Below, piece after piece: positions 7,392 through 16,639 of a DNA stretch of 51,961 bases (positions within the stretch are counted from its first letter, which is position 1; the number at the start of each line of letters is the position of its first letter). The DNA lies in the NCBI GenBank assembly GCA_024402435.1, contig JAKSTU010000014.1:1-51961 (forward strand), written 5' to 3'. The notes under the pieces are model-generated. The model saw nothing but the letters and a program-made list of their open reading frames with translations, did no database searches and was not told the origin of the DNA. Source of the stretch: Treponemataceae bacterium (GTDB lineage: Bacteria > Spirochaetota > Spirochaetia > Treponematales > Treponemataceae). The translations under genes were made by a program, and so were the position numbers.

Positions 7392-8952
7392 TCTGTTTAC
7401 TCATGGAAAAAAGATTCATGCTGCTGTTCTCCTGATTTTTCTCCTTTCAGGACTTTTTGCACAGGAAACCGGTTCAGGATTCTATTCCGTTGTTCCGGAA
7501 CTTCAGCACACTTTTGTTGTGGCACAAAGTGATCCGGTTACATCATTGGATCCTCACGCCAGCACCTATTCTTCTGACAATCATGTGCTTTCTGCCTTGT
7601 TTGAAGGGCTTTTTAACTACAATCCTTTTTCACTGGAACCCATGCCTGCTTTGGCAGAATCCTACAAAGTTTCCAGAAACCGCCGCAAATGGACATTTAC
7701 CATCCGGAAAGACGCACTTTTCAGTGACGGCACGCCAATTACGGCGGAAGCAGTACGTCAGTCCCTTTTAAGAAGCGTCAGTCCGGAACAAAGATCTGAT
7801 TTTGCTTCTTTTCTTGATTCTGTCCGCGGTGTCAAAGAATACAGAACCGGTGCCGCAACAGCAGATGAAGTTGCAATAACAACAGAAAACGATACTCTTG
7901 TAATAAGACTTTCTCAGCCTATGGAATATCTGCCGACTGTACTCTGCATGCCCGCTTTTGCGGTTTACAAAGAAGAAGGCGTTTATTCAGGGCCTTTCAA
8001 TCTTAAATCCGCAGATGAAGAATCTGTTGTCCTTGAACGCAGCGAAACTTATTGGGACAAAAACCGGGTTTATCTTCCTGAAGTAAAAGTCATTTTTTCT
8101 GAAGACGATATTCTCAATACTCAGATGTTCAACGCAGGAGAAATTGACTGGGCCGACGGCTACATTGTAGAGACTTCCAAACTGTATGATCAGGACAGCT
8201 TTTCCATTTCGGGGATTTTCGGCACTTCTTTCCTTTACTTCCGCAACCGGCAGCCTCTGCTTCAGAACCCGGATGTCCGCAATGCGCTGCTCTACGCATT
8301 CCCATGGGATGAAATCCATGCCCTTTACAACATTCCCGCAAATACTCTCATGCGTCCACTTTCAGGCTACCCGGACATTCTGGGCGTTGGAGACACGGAT
8401 CTGGAAGAAGCGCGCTGGCTTCTTAAAGATGCAGGTGTGAGCGGGGAAGACATTACAGTAACCTTTGTTGTTCCTAATTACTCAAGCACTTTAAAAATTG
8501 CCGCAATGATCAAAAAGGCATGGAAAAAAATCGGTGTCACACTGAACATTGTACCCGTTGCTCCCGCAACTTATTACAGCGAAGGAATCGCAACGGAAGG
8601 TGATTTGTACCTGTACAACTGGATCGGTGATTTTGCAGATCCCATCAGTTTTCTGGAACTTTTCCGGGGCGGAACGACGCTTACAAACAGCCTTTGGCAG
8701 AACGATGATTATGACAGACTGCTGGAAGAATCCGCTTCCGTTACAAGCCGCGAAAAACGCTATGAAATGCTTTCTCAGGCAGAGCAGATTCTGCTGGACT
8801 CAGGCGAAATTCTTCCTTTGGATTACTCAATCGTTTTTGACTGCATTGATCTGAATCAGATTGGCGGATGGTACCCAAATTCTCTTGATTTTCATCCTTT
8901 CAAATACCTGTTTTTCTTCAAACCTGACACGTCTGCACAGGGATGGATTTAA
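7384..8952 (+). CDS. Peptide/oligopeptide ABC transporter substrate-binding protein
   Basis: 522 residues of the SBP_bac_5 (OppA/DppA) family. An N-terminal signal peptide (hydrophobic AAVLLIFLLSGLFAQ, likely cut after FA) sends it to the periplasm; no lipobox Cys is seen. Family blocks include SDPVTSLDPHAST, LSALFEGLF, PALAESYKVS, WTFTIRKDALFSDGTPITAEAV, and NYSSTLKIAAMIKKAWKKIGV in the second lobe. No permease or ATPase gene is adjacent, so it is an orphan receptor that must share a transporter encoded elsewhere. It overlaps the upstream unknown gene by 8 bp. Confidence 0.93.
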   Translation: MSDLFTHGKKIHAAVLLIFLLSGLFAQETGSGFYSVVPELQHTFVVAQSDPVTSLDPHASTYSSDNHVLSALFEGLFNYNPFSLEPMPALAESYKVSRNRRKWTFTIRKDALFSDGTPITAEAVRQSLLRSVSPEQRSDFASFLDSVRGVKEYRTGAATADEVAITTENDTLVIRLSQPMEYLPTVLCMPAFAVYKEEGVYSGPFNLKSADEESVVLERSETYWDKNRVYLPEVKVIFSEDDILNTQMFNAGEIDWADGYIVETSKLYDQDSFSISGIFGTSFLYFRNRQPLLQNPDVRNALLYAFPWDEIHALYNIPANTLMRPLSGYPDILGVGDTDLEEARWLLKDAGVSGEDITVTFVVPNYSSTLKIAAMIKKAWKKIGVTLNIVPVAPATYYSEGIATEGDLYLYNWIGDFADPISFLELFRGGTTLTNSLWQNDDYDRLLEESASVTSREKRYEMLSQAEQILLDSGEILPLDYSIVFDCIDLNQIGGWYPNSLDFHPFKYLFFFKPDTSAQGWI

Positions 8953-8971
8953 CTGCTGTTTTACTTCAGTT

Positions 8972-9000
8972 TTGACCGACTTTTGATTTTATGGTATAAT
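8972..9000 (+). promoter_or_regulatory. carD promoter, strong, near-leaderless
   Basis: TTGACC (8972-8977), 17-nt spacer, TATAAT (8995-9000): the best promoter match of the plus strand. The carD ATG at 9009 is 8 nt past the -10 box, leaving a leader of about 0-2 nt and no Shine-Dalgarno. Confidence 0.85.
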
Positions 9001-9008
9001 TACGCTAT

Positions 9009-9647
9009 ATGACTAAAGAAGAACCCGAATTCAAAGTTAATCAGAAGATTGTTTATCCCAGCCAGGGTGTTGGCAAAATTGTCGAAATCAAAGAGCGTGT
9101 CTTCAAAGAACAGACACTTTTGTATTATGTAATTTACCTTGATGTTTCCGACATGACTGTTATGATTCCTGTTGAACGCTGCAAAGAACTGGGTGTTCGT
9201 GCCATTGTTTCAAAAGAAGAAGCACAGGCAGCTTTGGACATGATGGGACAGGAGTTTGAGCCGGTTACTTCAGACTGGAAACAGCGCTATCAGGCAAACC
9301 TTGACCTGCTTAAAAAAGGAACTGTCTCTGACATTGCAACAATCGTACGTTGTTTGTACCACCGTTCCAAAATCAAGGAACTTCCTATTCTTGAACGCAA
9401 ACTTTACGATTCTGCAACAAAACTTCTTGAAGACGAAATTGCTCTTGCACTTGATCTGACTCCAAAAGAAATTGAAGCAATGATTCATGCACGTCTTGAG
9501 CCGCTGGGAATCATCCGCAATGAAAAAGCCAGCAGCATCACGGACGATGATGATTTTGACGAAGACGCCGATGAGTTCATGGACGACGCTGCTGACGACA
9601 AAGACATTGACGACGGTGACGACGAAGACGAAGGCGACGAGGATTAA
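9009..9647 (+). CDS. CarD-family transcriptional regulator
   Basis: 212 residues. The N-terminal RNA-polymerase-interacting Tudor-like domain is clear: FKVNQKIVYPSQGVGKIVEI, then YYVIYLDVSDMTVMIPVERC. The helical domain follows, with DIATIVRCLYHRSKIKELPI and LLEDEIALALDLT, characteristic of CarD/CdnL. CarD proteins bind the RNA polymerase beta subunit and stabilise open promoter complexes. An unusual acidic tail of about 40 residues rich in Asp/Glu (from roughly residue 176 to the end) is added; a DNA-mimic or charge role is speculation. It lies 6 nt before ispD and probably shares a transcript with ispD-ispF. Confidence 0.95.
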   Translation: MTKEEPEFKVNQKIVYPSQGVGKIVEIKERVFKEQTLLYYVIYLDVSDMTVMIPVERCKELGVRAIVSKEEAQAALDMMGQEFEPVTSDWKQRYQANLDLLKKGTVSDIATIVRCLYHRSKIKELPILERKLYDSATKLLEDEIALALDLTPKEIEAMIHARLEPLGIIRNEKASSITDDDDFDEDADEFMDDAADDKDIDDGDDEDEGDED

Positions 9648-9653
9648 TTTACG

Positions 9654-10373
9654 GTGCAGACCGCTCTGATAATTACTGCTGCCGGTTCTTCAACAAGAAT
9701 GGGTTCCGGCACAAAGAAGGAATTCCTGCCACTTGGAGACGGCACAGTTTTATCACAGGTCTGTTATCAGTTCCTTTCTTTTTTTTCCCGCACCACAAAT
9801 CACAATAATCTTTCAACAATTGTTATAACCTGTTCTGAAGGAATGGAAGAAGAAGCCCGGACTGCAGTTTTTGCATCCCCGAAAGTTTCACGTCTTCTGA
9901 ATCAGACTGGTGTTTCCCTTGTTTTTACCCGCGGCGGCGATTCACGGCAGAAGTCTGTCTTCAACGGATTACAGGCGGTGGCGGAACAGACTGACAATGT
10001 TCCACAACTTGTACTGATTCATGACGGCGCAAGACCATGGGTTTCTGAAGCCGTAATTCAAGATGTCTGCGATACGGCAGCACATTTCGGAAGCGCTGTT
10101 CCTGCTGTGCCCGCCGTTGACACACTTGCACTTTTTACATCGGAGGGTACTATTGCCCGCTACTTGGACCGCAGTCAGATCATGTGTTTGCAGACACCGC
10201 AAGGCTTCGATTTTTCAAAGCTTTATCAGGCCCACAAAAATGCATGTGCAGACAACCGCACAGACTGCACTGACGACACTACAGTTTGGGCCGCCTATTA
10301 CGAACCAGTGCATCTTTGCAAAGGCAGCAGTGCCAACCGAAAAATAACTTTTGCAGACGACCTTTCCTGCTGA
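9654..10373 (+). CDS. ispD: 2-C-methyl-D-erythritol 4-phosphate cytidylyltransferase
   Basis: 239 residues. IspD attaches CMP to 2-C-methyl-D-erythritol 4-phosphate in the non-mevalonate isoprenoid pathway. The nucleotide-binding motif ITAAGSSTRMGSGTKKEFLP is at the N-terminus and the catalytic/metal block LIHDGARPWV in the middle; near the end is NRKITFADDL, the equivalent of the family's NxKxTxxxDL. The start is GTG at 9654, 6 nt after carD, with GAGG inside the carD tail as ribosome site. In some treponemes IspD and IspF are fused; here they are separate genes 18 nt apart. Confidence 0.95.
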   Translation: MQTALIITAAGSSTRMGSGTKKEFLPLGDGTVLSQVCYQFLSFFSRTTNHNNLSTIVITCSEGMEEEARTAVFASPKVSRLLNQTGVSLVFTRGGDSRQKSVFNGLQAVAEQTDNVPQLVLIHDGARPWVSEAVIQDVCDTAAHFGSAVPAVPAVDTLALFTSEGTIARYLDRSQIMCLQTPQGFDFSKLYQAHKNACADNRTDCTDDTTVWAAYYEPVHLCKGSSANRKITFADDLSC

Positions 10374-10391
10374 TAAATCCGGAGGCTTTTC

Positions 10392-10880
10392 ATGATGATT
10401 CGTACTGGTTTGGGTTACGATCTCCACCCGCTTGTGCCGGGCAGAAAACTTATGCTCGGCGGCGTAGAAATTCCCTTTGACAAAGGCGAAGCCGGCCATT
10501 CCGACGGAGATGCGCTTTTGCATGCAATTACAGACTGTCTTTTGGGAGCCGCCGGATTGGGGGACATCGGCGAACTTTTTCCGCCAAGCGATCCAACTTT
10601 TAAAGACGCAGATTCAAGACAACTGCTCCGCACCGCATGGACAAAGATTCAGGCCAACGGCTGGCGGATCGGCAACATTGACTGCGTGGTTTCAATTGAA
10701 AAACCCAAGTTTCTTCCTTACAGAACACAGGTGCGCCAAAGCATAGCCCTCGTATTAGGTTGTCCGCCGGACAGTGTTTTTGTAAAAGCAAAGACCGGCG
10801 AAAAACTCGGGGAAATCGGACGGGGAGAAGCCGTAGCCGCCTGGGCTACATGTCTTCTTTTCCGTGATATTCCAGAATAA
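10392..10880 (+). CDS. ispF: 2-C-methyl-D-erythritol 2,4-cyclodiphosphate synthase
   Basis: 162 residues, normal length. IspF forms the cyclodiphosphate of the MEP pathway as a trimer with a zinc site. Metal ligands D10, H12 (GLGYDLHPL) and H44 (GHSDGDALLHAITD) are visible, as are the family block GLGDIGELFPPSD and the C-terminal KAKTGEKLGEIGRGEAVAA. GGAGG lies 6 nt before the first ATG; a second ATG follows at once (10395) and either may be used. The last 35 bp overlap the convergent coiled-coil gene, whose stop is at 10846. Confidence 0.97.
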   Translation: MMIRTGLGYDLHPLVPGRKLMLGGVEIPFDKGEAGHSDGDALLHAITDCLLGAAGLGDIGELFPPSDPTFKDADSRQLLRTAWTKIQANGWRIGNIDCVVSIEKPKFLPYRTQVRQSIALVLGCPPDSVFVKAKTGEKLGEIGRGEAVAAWATCLLFRDIPE

Positions 10881-13800
10881 GTTCTACTTCACTTACAGAA
10901 ATATTCAGCATTGATGCAATGTCTGCAGGGGCTACTTTCATGTGTGCCAGTTGCAGAACATTGTCACGGGTTGCAATGTCAGGGGCACCTTTACGGCTTT
11001 CAAGCTTGCGGTCACCGGATTTGATGATGTCATGCAGCAGCTTTACCTGCTTCTGTGCTTCCTGGGAAATATCCTGCAGACGACGTTCTGTCTGTTCCAG
11101 CATGTCCTTGTTCTTTTTGATTGTATCCATGCGGGTTTCTGTTTCGCTGAGAATTACATCAAGAGAATTCAGTTTGTTCACCGCTTCAGAAATCTGCTTG
11201 TTTGAACCCAGAAGCAAATTCACATTTGTCTGAATTCCGCTGAGTTTCTGCGGGAACTGTTCTGCTTCCTGATTGCAGGCCAAAAGCCGTTTCTCAAGGG
11301 CAGCAAGGTTTTCAAAACTCTGATCAATTCCCTGCAAAGTCTGATCAAAAACAGGTGCCTTCTTTTCAAGGCGTTCGTATTTGCCGCCGATTTCAGAAAT
11401 TGCATCCTTGAACTTGCGGATATCTGTCTGAATCAGCTGAAGATCATCATGACTGTTCTGAAGTTCAGTAATTTTCTGGTCCATTGAGCCGGAAAGCTTC
11501 ATCAGCGTGTCAAAATCATTTTCCATTACGTCAATGCGTTTTTTCTCAGCGGAGAATTTCTGAACTTTTGCAGATATGTCTTCTTCCATTTTGCGGATTT
11601 TGCCCAGCTGCTGTTCCACTTCTGCTGCAATGGCCTTGAAGTTGTCAAACTTGGACATATCAGCCTTAAGGGTAGAAATCTGGTCTTCCATTTTCGTCTT
11701 AAGGTCTTCGGTCTTTTCAATGATTTTTGCCTGAGCAACAAATTCTTTGAGCCTTTTTGAAATGTCATCCAAAGTCAGGTTGAGGGCATTGGATTCAGAC
11801 TGAATTTTTCCCATGGCTTTTTCACGGTTTGCATCAACCAGCTCGCGGTTTTCCTGCACCATTGTCTTGAGAGTACGCAGTTTCTGTTCCGCATCCGTGT
11901 TGCCTTCTGAAATGCGGCTTTGTGTGTCTGCAACCATTGTGTCATAAGCGTGCTGCAGTTCATTAACAATTCTTGAAGTCCGCTCTTCGTAACCGCTGAT
12001 TGCAGTCTGCATTTCCTGACGGAGACTGTTCATCTTTTCTGACATTGCAGCGGTTGTCTCTTCATTTTTGCGGTTGAACTCGCCCACATCGGTTTTGAAT
12101 TCCTGCTGAACCTGACTGATCAGATCCGCAGCGTTGGCATCCAGAGAATTCAGTTTGTCCTGGAAAGTGGCCTTTGCTTCGTCAAACTGGCTGTTCATAC
12201 GGTCGCGCCAAGTACTGAAATCCGCCAGAACAGATTCCAGAGAAGAGTTGGTCTTGTCCTGTGCCCCGTTTACATTCTGAGCAAGTGCTTCCAGCTGGGA
12301 ATTTATTTCCCGTTCAAAACGCTGCAGCAATCCTTCTGAAGTTTCCTTGTAAGAAGCAAGTTCCTTCTGCAGATAGGAAGTAGCATCGTTTTTGGCGGCA
12401 TCCATTTCAGTGCGCTGCTGTTCCACAAAAGTGCGTACATTCAGATCAGTTGCCTGAATGCGGTCCTGCACTGTCTTCTCGGAAGTTGCAATAAGTTCCT
12501 CAAGTCTTGCTGACTGTTCCTTGAATTTTTCCTGAAGCTGGGCGAGTCTGTCTTTCAGTTCGTCGCTGTAGTGAACTTCCACTTCCCGGCGGGAATCTTC
12601 ATACTGATTTCCCATGGCATCAAGCCGCTGATTGAAAGCAGTCTGCCACTTGGAAAGGCTTTCGTCCAAAGCGTCTCCCCGTTTTGAAAGATCGGCCACA
12701 AAATCATCTTCAAAACCTTTCAGCTTGTCAGAAACATTTGCATAAGCCTTTTCCTTGAGGCTGTTGAGTTCGCCTTCAAGGTTCTGCATTTTTTCGTCCA
12801 AAACCTTGGAATGTGCATCCAGTGATTTTTCAAAATCATTCTGGCTCTGTTTCTGTTCTTCTGAATATTTTTTGAACTCGGCATCCACACGGTTTTCTGT
12901 TTCTTCCATTGCAGTGCGCAAGTTCTGTTCCATCAGTTTGATGTCGCCTTCCGCAGTGTCAAGGCGGTTCATGCGGTAATTTGCATCGGCTTTGTATGAC
13001 TCAAGCTGACGGTCAATGGACTCAAAGAAATCAGTCTGTTTCTGCTGGTAAAGGCTGCGGGAATTCTCAATGGCTTCATCAAGCATTTTTCGTGTGGTGT
13101 CCGCGTGCTCCGCAATTTTGGAACTGAGTTCTGCAAAGGCGGACTGTGTTTCGTGCAGTTTTTCACCGGATTTTTCTTCCAAAGCTTTTGAAGCCTGCTC
13201 AAAAGTTGATTCAATCCGCTGTGTGTATTCAGAAAGGAGTTTTTCTGCATCCAAAGCAAGAGAATCACCTTTTCCGTTTACTTCTGCAAGAACATTTCTG
13301 ACAGTTTGTTCCACATTCTGTCTGAGTTCTGCAAGTTCGGTCTCTGTCTGGTTTCTGCGCTCGGCAACGGAATCCTGAAGCTGCACAAAAAGGGCTTCTA
13401 TCTGTTCCTTCTTCTGGTTCAGATTGTCACAAAGCTGACTGTTCCTGTTGAGAAGTGTTTCAAGTTTTGCATTGTTTTCATCAAGCAGATTCTGAGAACT
13501 GCGGGAAACATTCTGTACCGATTCCTGAATCTCTGACTGTGTTTTCTGACAGAACTGAGAAAGGGTTTCGCTGATTGAATTTTTGCTTTCTGCAAAAGCA
13601 TCTTCTGTTTCTTTGCGCAAATCCGCAAACTGCTTTTCTGACGCGGAACGGGCACTTGAAGCCGAATTTTCTGCTGCTGTCCGTGTTTCTTCCGCTGTTT
13701 TCTCTGCATTTGCCCGGATTTCTTCAAGTTTTGCACGAGCCTCCGAAACGGTTGTTTCTGCCGCATTGTCAACAAATTTCCGTGCTTCTTCAAGCCGCGT

Positions 13801-16494
13801 GTTCATGTCCGAAAGACTTGCCCTGACTGCATTTTCGGCCTTTGTCCGGTTTTCTTCCGCCATGGATTCAGAATCTGCAAGCACTGTCTCCGCATTCTTC
13901 ACAATTTCTGCGGCACGGGCTTTTGCATATTCTTCGCTGTCAGAAAGAACGGCGGCTGCTTTGTCCTTCATCTGTGCGGCAATGTCTTCCACATCTTTTG
14001 TACAGACTGAAAGCATTCTGTCTGCCGCTTCCTTTGCATTCCGGATTACTTCATCCATGCTGCCGGTACAGTCGCTCACAAGATTTTCCGCACGGTTCTG
14101 CAGTTTCTCCACCGCTCCGTCCACATAATCCTTTATTCCGCTTACGGCCGTTTCTACACCGTCCACACTCTGTGCAAGCATTTTCTCGGTCTTTGCAAGT
14201 TCTTCCGTAAGCATGCTTTCTATCTGCTGTCTGCATTCCACATATTTTTCGTCCGCAGTCCGGTTCATGCTGCCCAATGTTTCATCTGATTTCTCTTTGA
14301 TTTCTGCAACTGTTTTTTCAACATACTCGCGGGCTTCGTCTCTTGCTGCATCTGCACGCACCTGGGATTCAGTCAGCATGCTGTCAAGCTTGCTCTTTGC
14401 AAGATTTTCCACATCTGCAATGCGCTGCTCGATTTCTCCGGTCTTGTTCTGCACTTCATCAAGCGCTTTTTCTATCTTTTCTGCAATTTCTACTGACTGG
14501 GCTTCTGCTTTTACAAAAACTTCATCTGCACGATGTGTGGCTTCTGCGGCACGGGCTTTTGCATATTCTTCGCTGTCAGAAAGAACGGCGGCTGCTTTGT
14601 CCTTCATCTGTGCGGCAATGTCTTCCACATCTTTTGTACAGACTGAAAGCATTCTGTCTGCCGCTTCCTTTGCATTCCGGATTACTTCATCCATGCTGCC
14701 GGTACAGTCGCTCACAAGATTTTCCGCACGGTTCTGCAGTTTCTCCACCGCTCCGTCCACATAATCCTTTATTCCGCTTACGGCCGTTTCTACACCGTCC
14801 ACACTCTGTGCAAGCATTTTCTCGGTCTTTGCAAGTTCTTCCGTAAGCATGCTTTCTATCTGCTGTCTGCATTCCACATATTTTTCGTCCGCAGTCCGGT
14901 TCATGCTGCCCAATGTTTCATCTGATTTCTCTTTGATTTCTGCAACTGTTTTTTCAACATACTCGCGGGCTTCGTCTCTTGCTGCATCTGCACGCACCTG
15001 GGATTCAGTCAGCATGCTGTCAAGCTTGCTCTTTGCAAGATTTTCCACATCTGCAATGCGCTGCTCGATTTCTCCGGTCTTGTTCTGCACTTCATCAAGC
15101 GCTTTTTCTATCTTTTCTGCAATTTCCACTGACTGGGCTTCTGCTTTTACAAAAACTTCATCTGCACGGCGGGCAGTTTCTGATGCGCGGGCTTTTGCAT
15201 ATTCTTCAGTTTCGGCAAGAACTTTTTCTGCTGCAGAACGGGCATTTTCTGCCGCGCTTTCCGCAGCAAGTCTTGTGTCTTCTGCCGATTTTTCTGCACC
15301 GGCACGGATTTCTTCAAGTTTGGAACGGGTTTCAGAAACAGACTGATCCAATGCTTCTTTTGAATCAGCTTCAGTTGCAGAAATTGCTTTTGCCACAGAC
15401 TGAAGACAATCTTCAAGTGAAGAATGGGCCTGATCTTTTGCTTTTTCAGCCATTTCAGCAATGTTACGAGAGCAGTTGTCCAGAACTGATTCCGTCTGTG
15501 CGCGGGTATCGTTGACAGCGCTTTCAATTTCTTCCTGAACTGCGGCAAGAACCTGATCAGCCTGATGTCTTGTGGACTGAACGATTTCTTCTGCATCAGC
15601 GGCGGCTTTGTCCAGAAGACTGTCGGCCTTACCGACACATTTGTTGAGAGAAGATTCCACAGTTCCAAGACATTCAGAAAGCCGGCCTTCCACATCAGAT
15701 TCCATCTTCTGAATTTTTTCGTTGCCCGAATTCTGATATTTTTCGATGATTGACATCAGATCCGCATTGCACTGCTGAACTCTGTCCGTAAGCGCTTTCT
15801 GGAACTCCGCAAAGGCATGGTCTTCAATCTCATCCACACGGCTTGCGGCAGACTCAATTGCCTTTTTGTACAAATGTTCCATTTCGGAAAGCATTTCCGC
15901 ATTCTGGCGCAATGCTTCCTGAGTGCCTTCCTGCAAAGCTACAGACTGAGACTGAATAAAATCGCGGAGTTCTGCTGCTTCTGACTGAATTTTCTGTGAA
16001 TTGCTTGTTTCAATCTCCGTAATGATTCCGGGAATTTTTGTTTCGATTGCATCAAGCTGTTTTTTCTGCGTATCGATTTTTTTAGCGGTTTTGTCAAGAA
16101 ATTTTGATTCTTCGTGAAGACGCTGCAGATTTGTTTCCGCATTCTGAGCCATTTCAACAAGATCTTTCATCGTAGAACCGAAATTGTTGATTTTTTCTTC
16201 GATTTTCGTGATTTCTGCAGAATGTGCAGCAAAGTCTTTGGTTTTTTCGTCAGTTTCCGCACGAATCTGATCAAGACGTTTTACAGCTGCCACAGCATCA
16301 GTCTGCGCAGTTTCCAGATCAGCCAGTTTTTCCTGAAGTTTTTTTCCGTTTTCCTGAAAGTATGATTCAAAATCAGCCCGAACTTTATCAAGATAGCGTT
16401 TGACCAGTTCAAGGGATCTTTCTTTTTTGTCCATCTGGCGTGTAACAAGAACCACAGCAATGCACAGTGCCAGTGTTATTACATTGTATATCAT
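10846..16494 (-). CDS. Giant spirochaetal coiled-coil protein (SpiroCoCo type)
   Basis: 1882 residues. A single N-terminal membrane helix (YNVITLALCIAVVLVT) is followed by almost continuous heptad coiled coil rich in Glu, Lys, Ala, Gln and Ser up to about residue 1830. The C-terminal ~45 residues (TRDNVLQLAHMKVAPADIAS, then MLNISVSEVELIL) form a compact helix-turn-helix-like domain. This anchor-rod-HTH layout matches the SpiroCoCo family of spirochaetes; a cytoskeletal, cell-cylinder or envelope-spacing role is plausible but not shown. Residues ~440-870 contain a near-perfect tandem duplication of 212 residues. It begins at an ATG preceded by GGGTGGG and ends inside ispF. Confidence 0.9.
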   Translation of the reverse strand: MIYNVITLALCIAVVLVTRQMDKKERSLELVKRYLDKVRADFESYFQENGKKLQEKLADLETAQTDAVAAVKRLDQIRAETDEKTKDFAAHSAEITKIEEKINNFGSTMKDLVEMAQNAETNLQRLHEESKFLDKTAKKIDTQKKQLDAIETKIPGIITEIETSNSQKIQSEAAELRDFIQSQSVALQEGTQEALRQNAEMLSEMEHLYKKAIESAASRVDEIEDHAFAEFQKALTDRVQQCNADLMSIIEKYQNSGNEKIQKMESDVEGRLSECLGTVESSLNKCVGKADSLLDKAAADAEEIVQSTRHQADQVLAAVQEEIESAVNDTRAQTESVLDNCSRNIAEMAEKAKDQAHSSLEDCLQSVAKAISATEADSKEALDQSVSETRSKLEEIRAGAEKSAEDTRLAAESAAENARSAAEKVLAETEEYAKARASETARRADEVFVKAEAQSVEIAEKIEKALDEVQNKTGEIEQRIADVENLAKSKLDSMLTESQVRADAARDEAREYVEKTVAEIKEKSDETLGSMNRTADEKYVECRQQIESMLTEELAKTEKMLAQSVDGVETAVSGIKDYVDGAVEKLQNRAENLVSDCTGSMDEVIRNAKEAADRMLSVCTKDVEDIAAQMKDKAAAVLSDSEEYAKARAAEATHRADEVFVKAEAQSVEIAEKIEKALDEVQNKTGEIEQRIADVENLAKSKLDSMLTESQVRADAARDEAREYVEKTVAEIKEKSDETLGSMNRTADEKYVECRQQIESMLTEELAKTEKMLAQSVDGVETAVSGIKDYVDGAVEKLQNRAENLVSDCTGSMDEVIRNAKEAADRMLSVCTKDVEDIAAQMKDKAAAVLSDSEEYAKARAAEIVKNAETVLADSESMAEENRTKAENAVRASLSDMNTRLEEARKFVDNAAETTVSEARAKLEEIRANAEKTAEETRTAAENSASSARSASEKQFADLRKETEDAFAESKNSISETLSQFCQKTQSEIQESVQNVSRSSQNLLDENNAKLETLLNRNSQLCDNLNQKKEQIEALFVQLQDSVAERRNQTETELAELRQNVEQTVRNVLAEVNGKGDSLALDAEKLLSEYTQRIESTFEQASKALEEKSGEKLHETQSAFAELSSKIAEHADTTRKMLDEAIENSRSLYQQKQTDFFESIDRQLESYKADANYRMNRLDTAEGDIKLMEQNLRTAMEETENRVDAEFKKYSEEQKQSQNDFEKSLDAHSKVLDEKMQNLEGELNSLKEKAYANVSDKLKGFEDDFVADLSKRGDALDESLSKWQTAFNQRLDAMGNQYEDSRREVEVHYSDELKDRLAQLQEKFKEQSARLEELIATSEKTVQDRIQATDLNVRTFVEQQRTEMDAAKNDATSYLQKELASYKETSEGLLQRFEREINSQLEALAQNVNGAQDKTNSSLESVLADFSTWRDRMNSQFDEAKATFQDKLNSLDANAADLISQVQQEFKTDVGEFNRKNEETTAAMSEKMNSLRQEMQTAISGYEERTSRIVNELQHAYDTMVADTQSRISEGNTDAEQKLRTLKTMVQENRELVDANREKAMGKIQSESNALNLTLDDISKRLKEFVAQAKIIEKTEDLKTKMEDQISTLKADMSKFDNFKAIAAEVEQQLGKIRKMEEDISAKVQKFSAEKKRIDVMENDFDTLMKLSGSMDQKITELQNSHDDLQLIQTDIRKFKDAISEIGGKYERLEKKAPVFDQTLQGIDQSFENLAALEKRLLACNQEAEQFPQKLSGIQTNVNLLLGSNKQISEAVNKLNSLDVILSETETRMDTIKKNKDMLEQTERRLQDISQEAQKQVKLLHDIIKSGDRKLESRKGAPDIATRDNVLQLAHMKVAPADIASMLNISVSEVELILEYHGKEDM
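13906..15168 (-). repeat. 636-bp tandem duplication inside coiled-coil gene
   Basis: Bases 13906-14532 and 14542-15168 are identical over 627 bp except one transition (14491 T versus 15127 C on the plus strand). The unit of 636 bp equals 212 codons, so the frame is kept and the rod is lengthened. Flanking sequence resembles the unit only weakly, so exactly two copies are present. Confidence 0.97.
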
Positions 16495-16534
16495 TTTCCC
16501 ACCCGAAATTTTTGCAATGCAAACAGATATAATT

Positions 16535-16572
16535 CAACGGAAAATAACTGCACTGCAGCCGAAATTCCGTTG
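16535..16572 (-). other. Inverted repeat upstream of the coiled-coil gene
   Basis: CAACGGAA (16535-16542) pairs with TTCCGTTG (16565-16572); an inner CTGCA/TGCAG pairing lies in the loop. No T-run follows on the minus strand, so it is more likely an operator or a structured leader than a terminator. The 145-bp gap also holds three AATTTCGG copies on the minus strand. No convincing -35/-10 pair could be fixed. Confidence 0.5.
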
Positions 16573-16639
16573 TTTTTCTCATTCAAATTTTTTCACAAAA
16601 CCCGAAATTGTATACTATTGAATACAATCTGAAAGTTCA

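Noticed and set aside
13575..15515. Several repeated plus-strand open frames in the coiled-coil gene
   Set aside because: They repeat only because the 636-bp duplication repeats their antisense frame.
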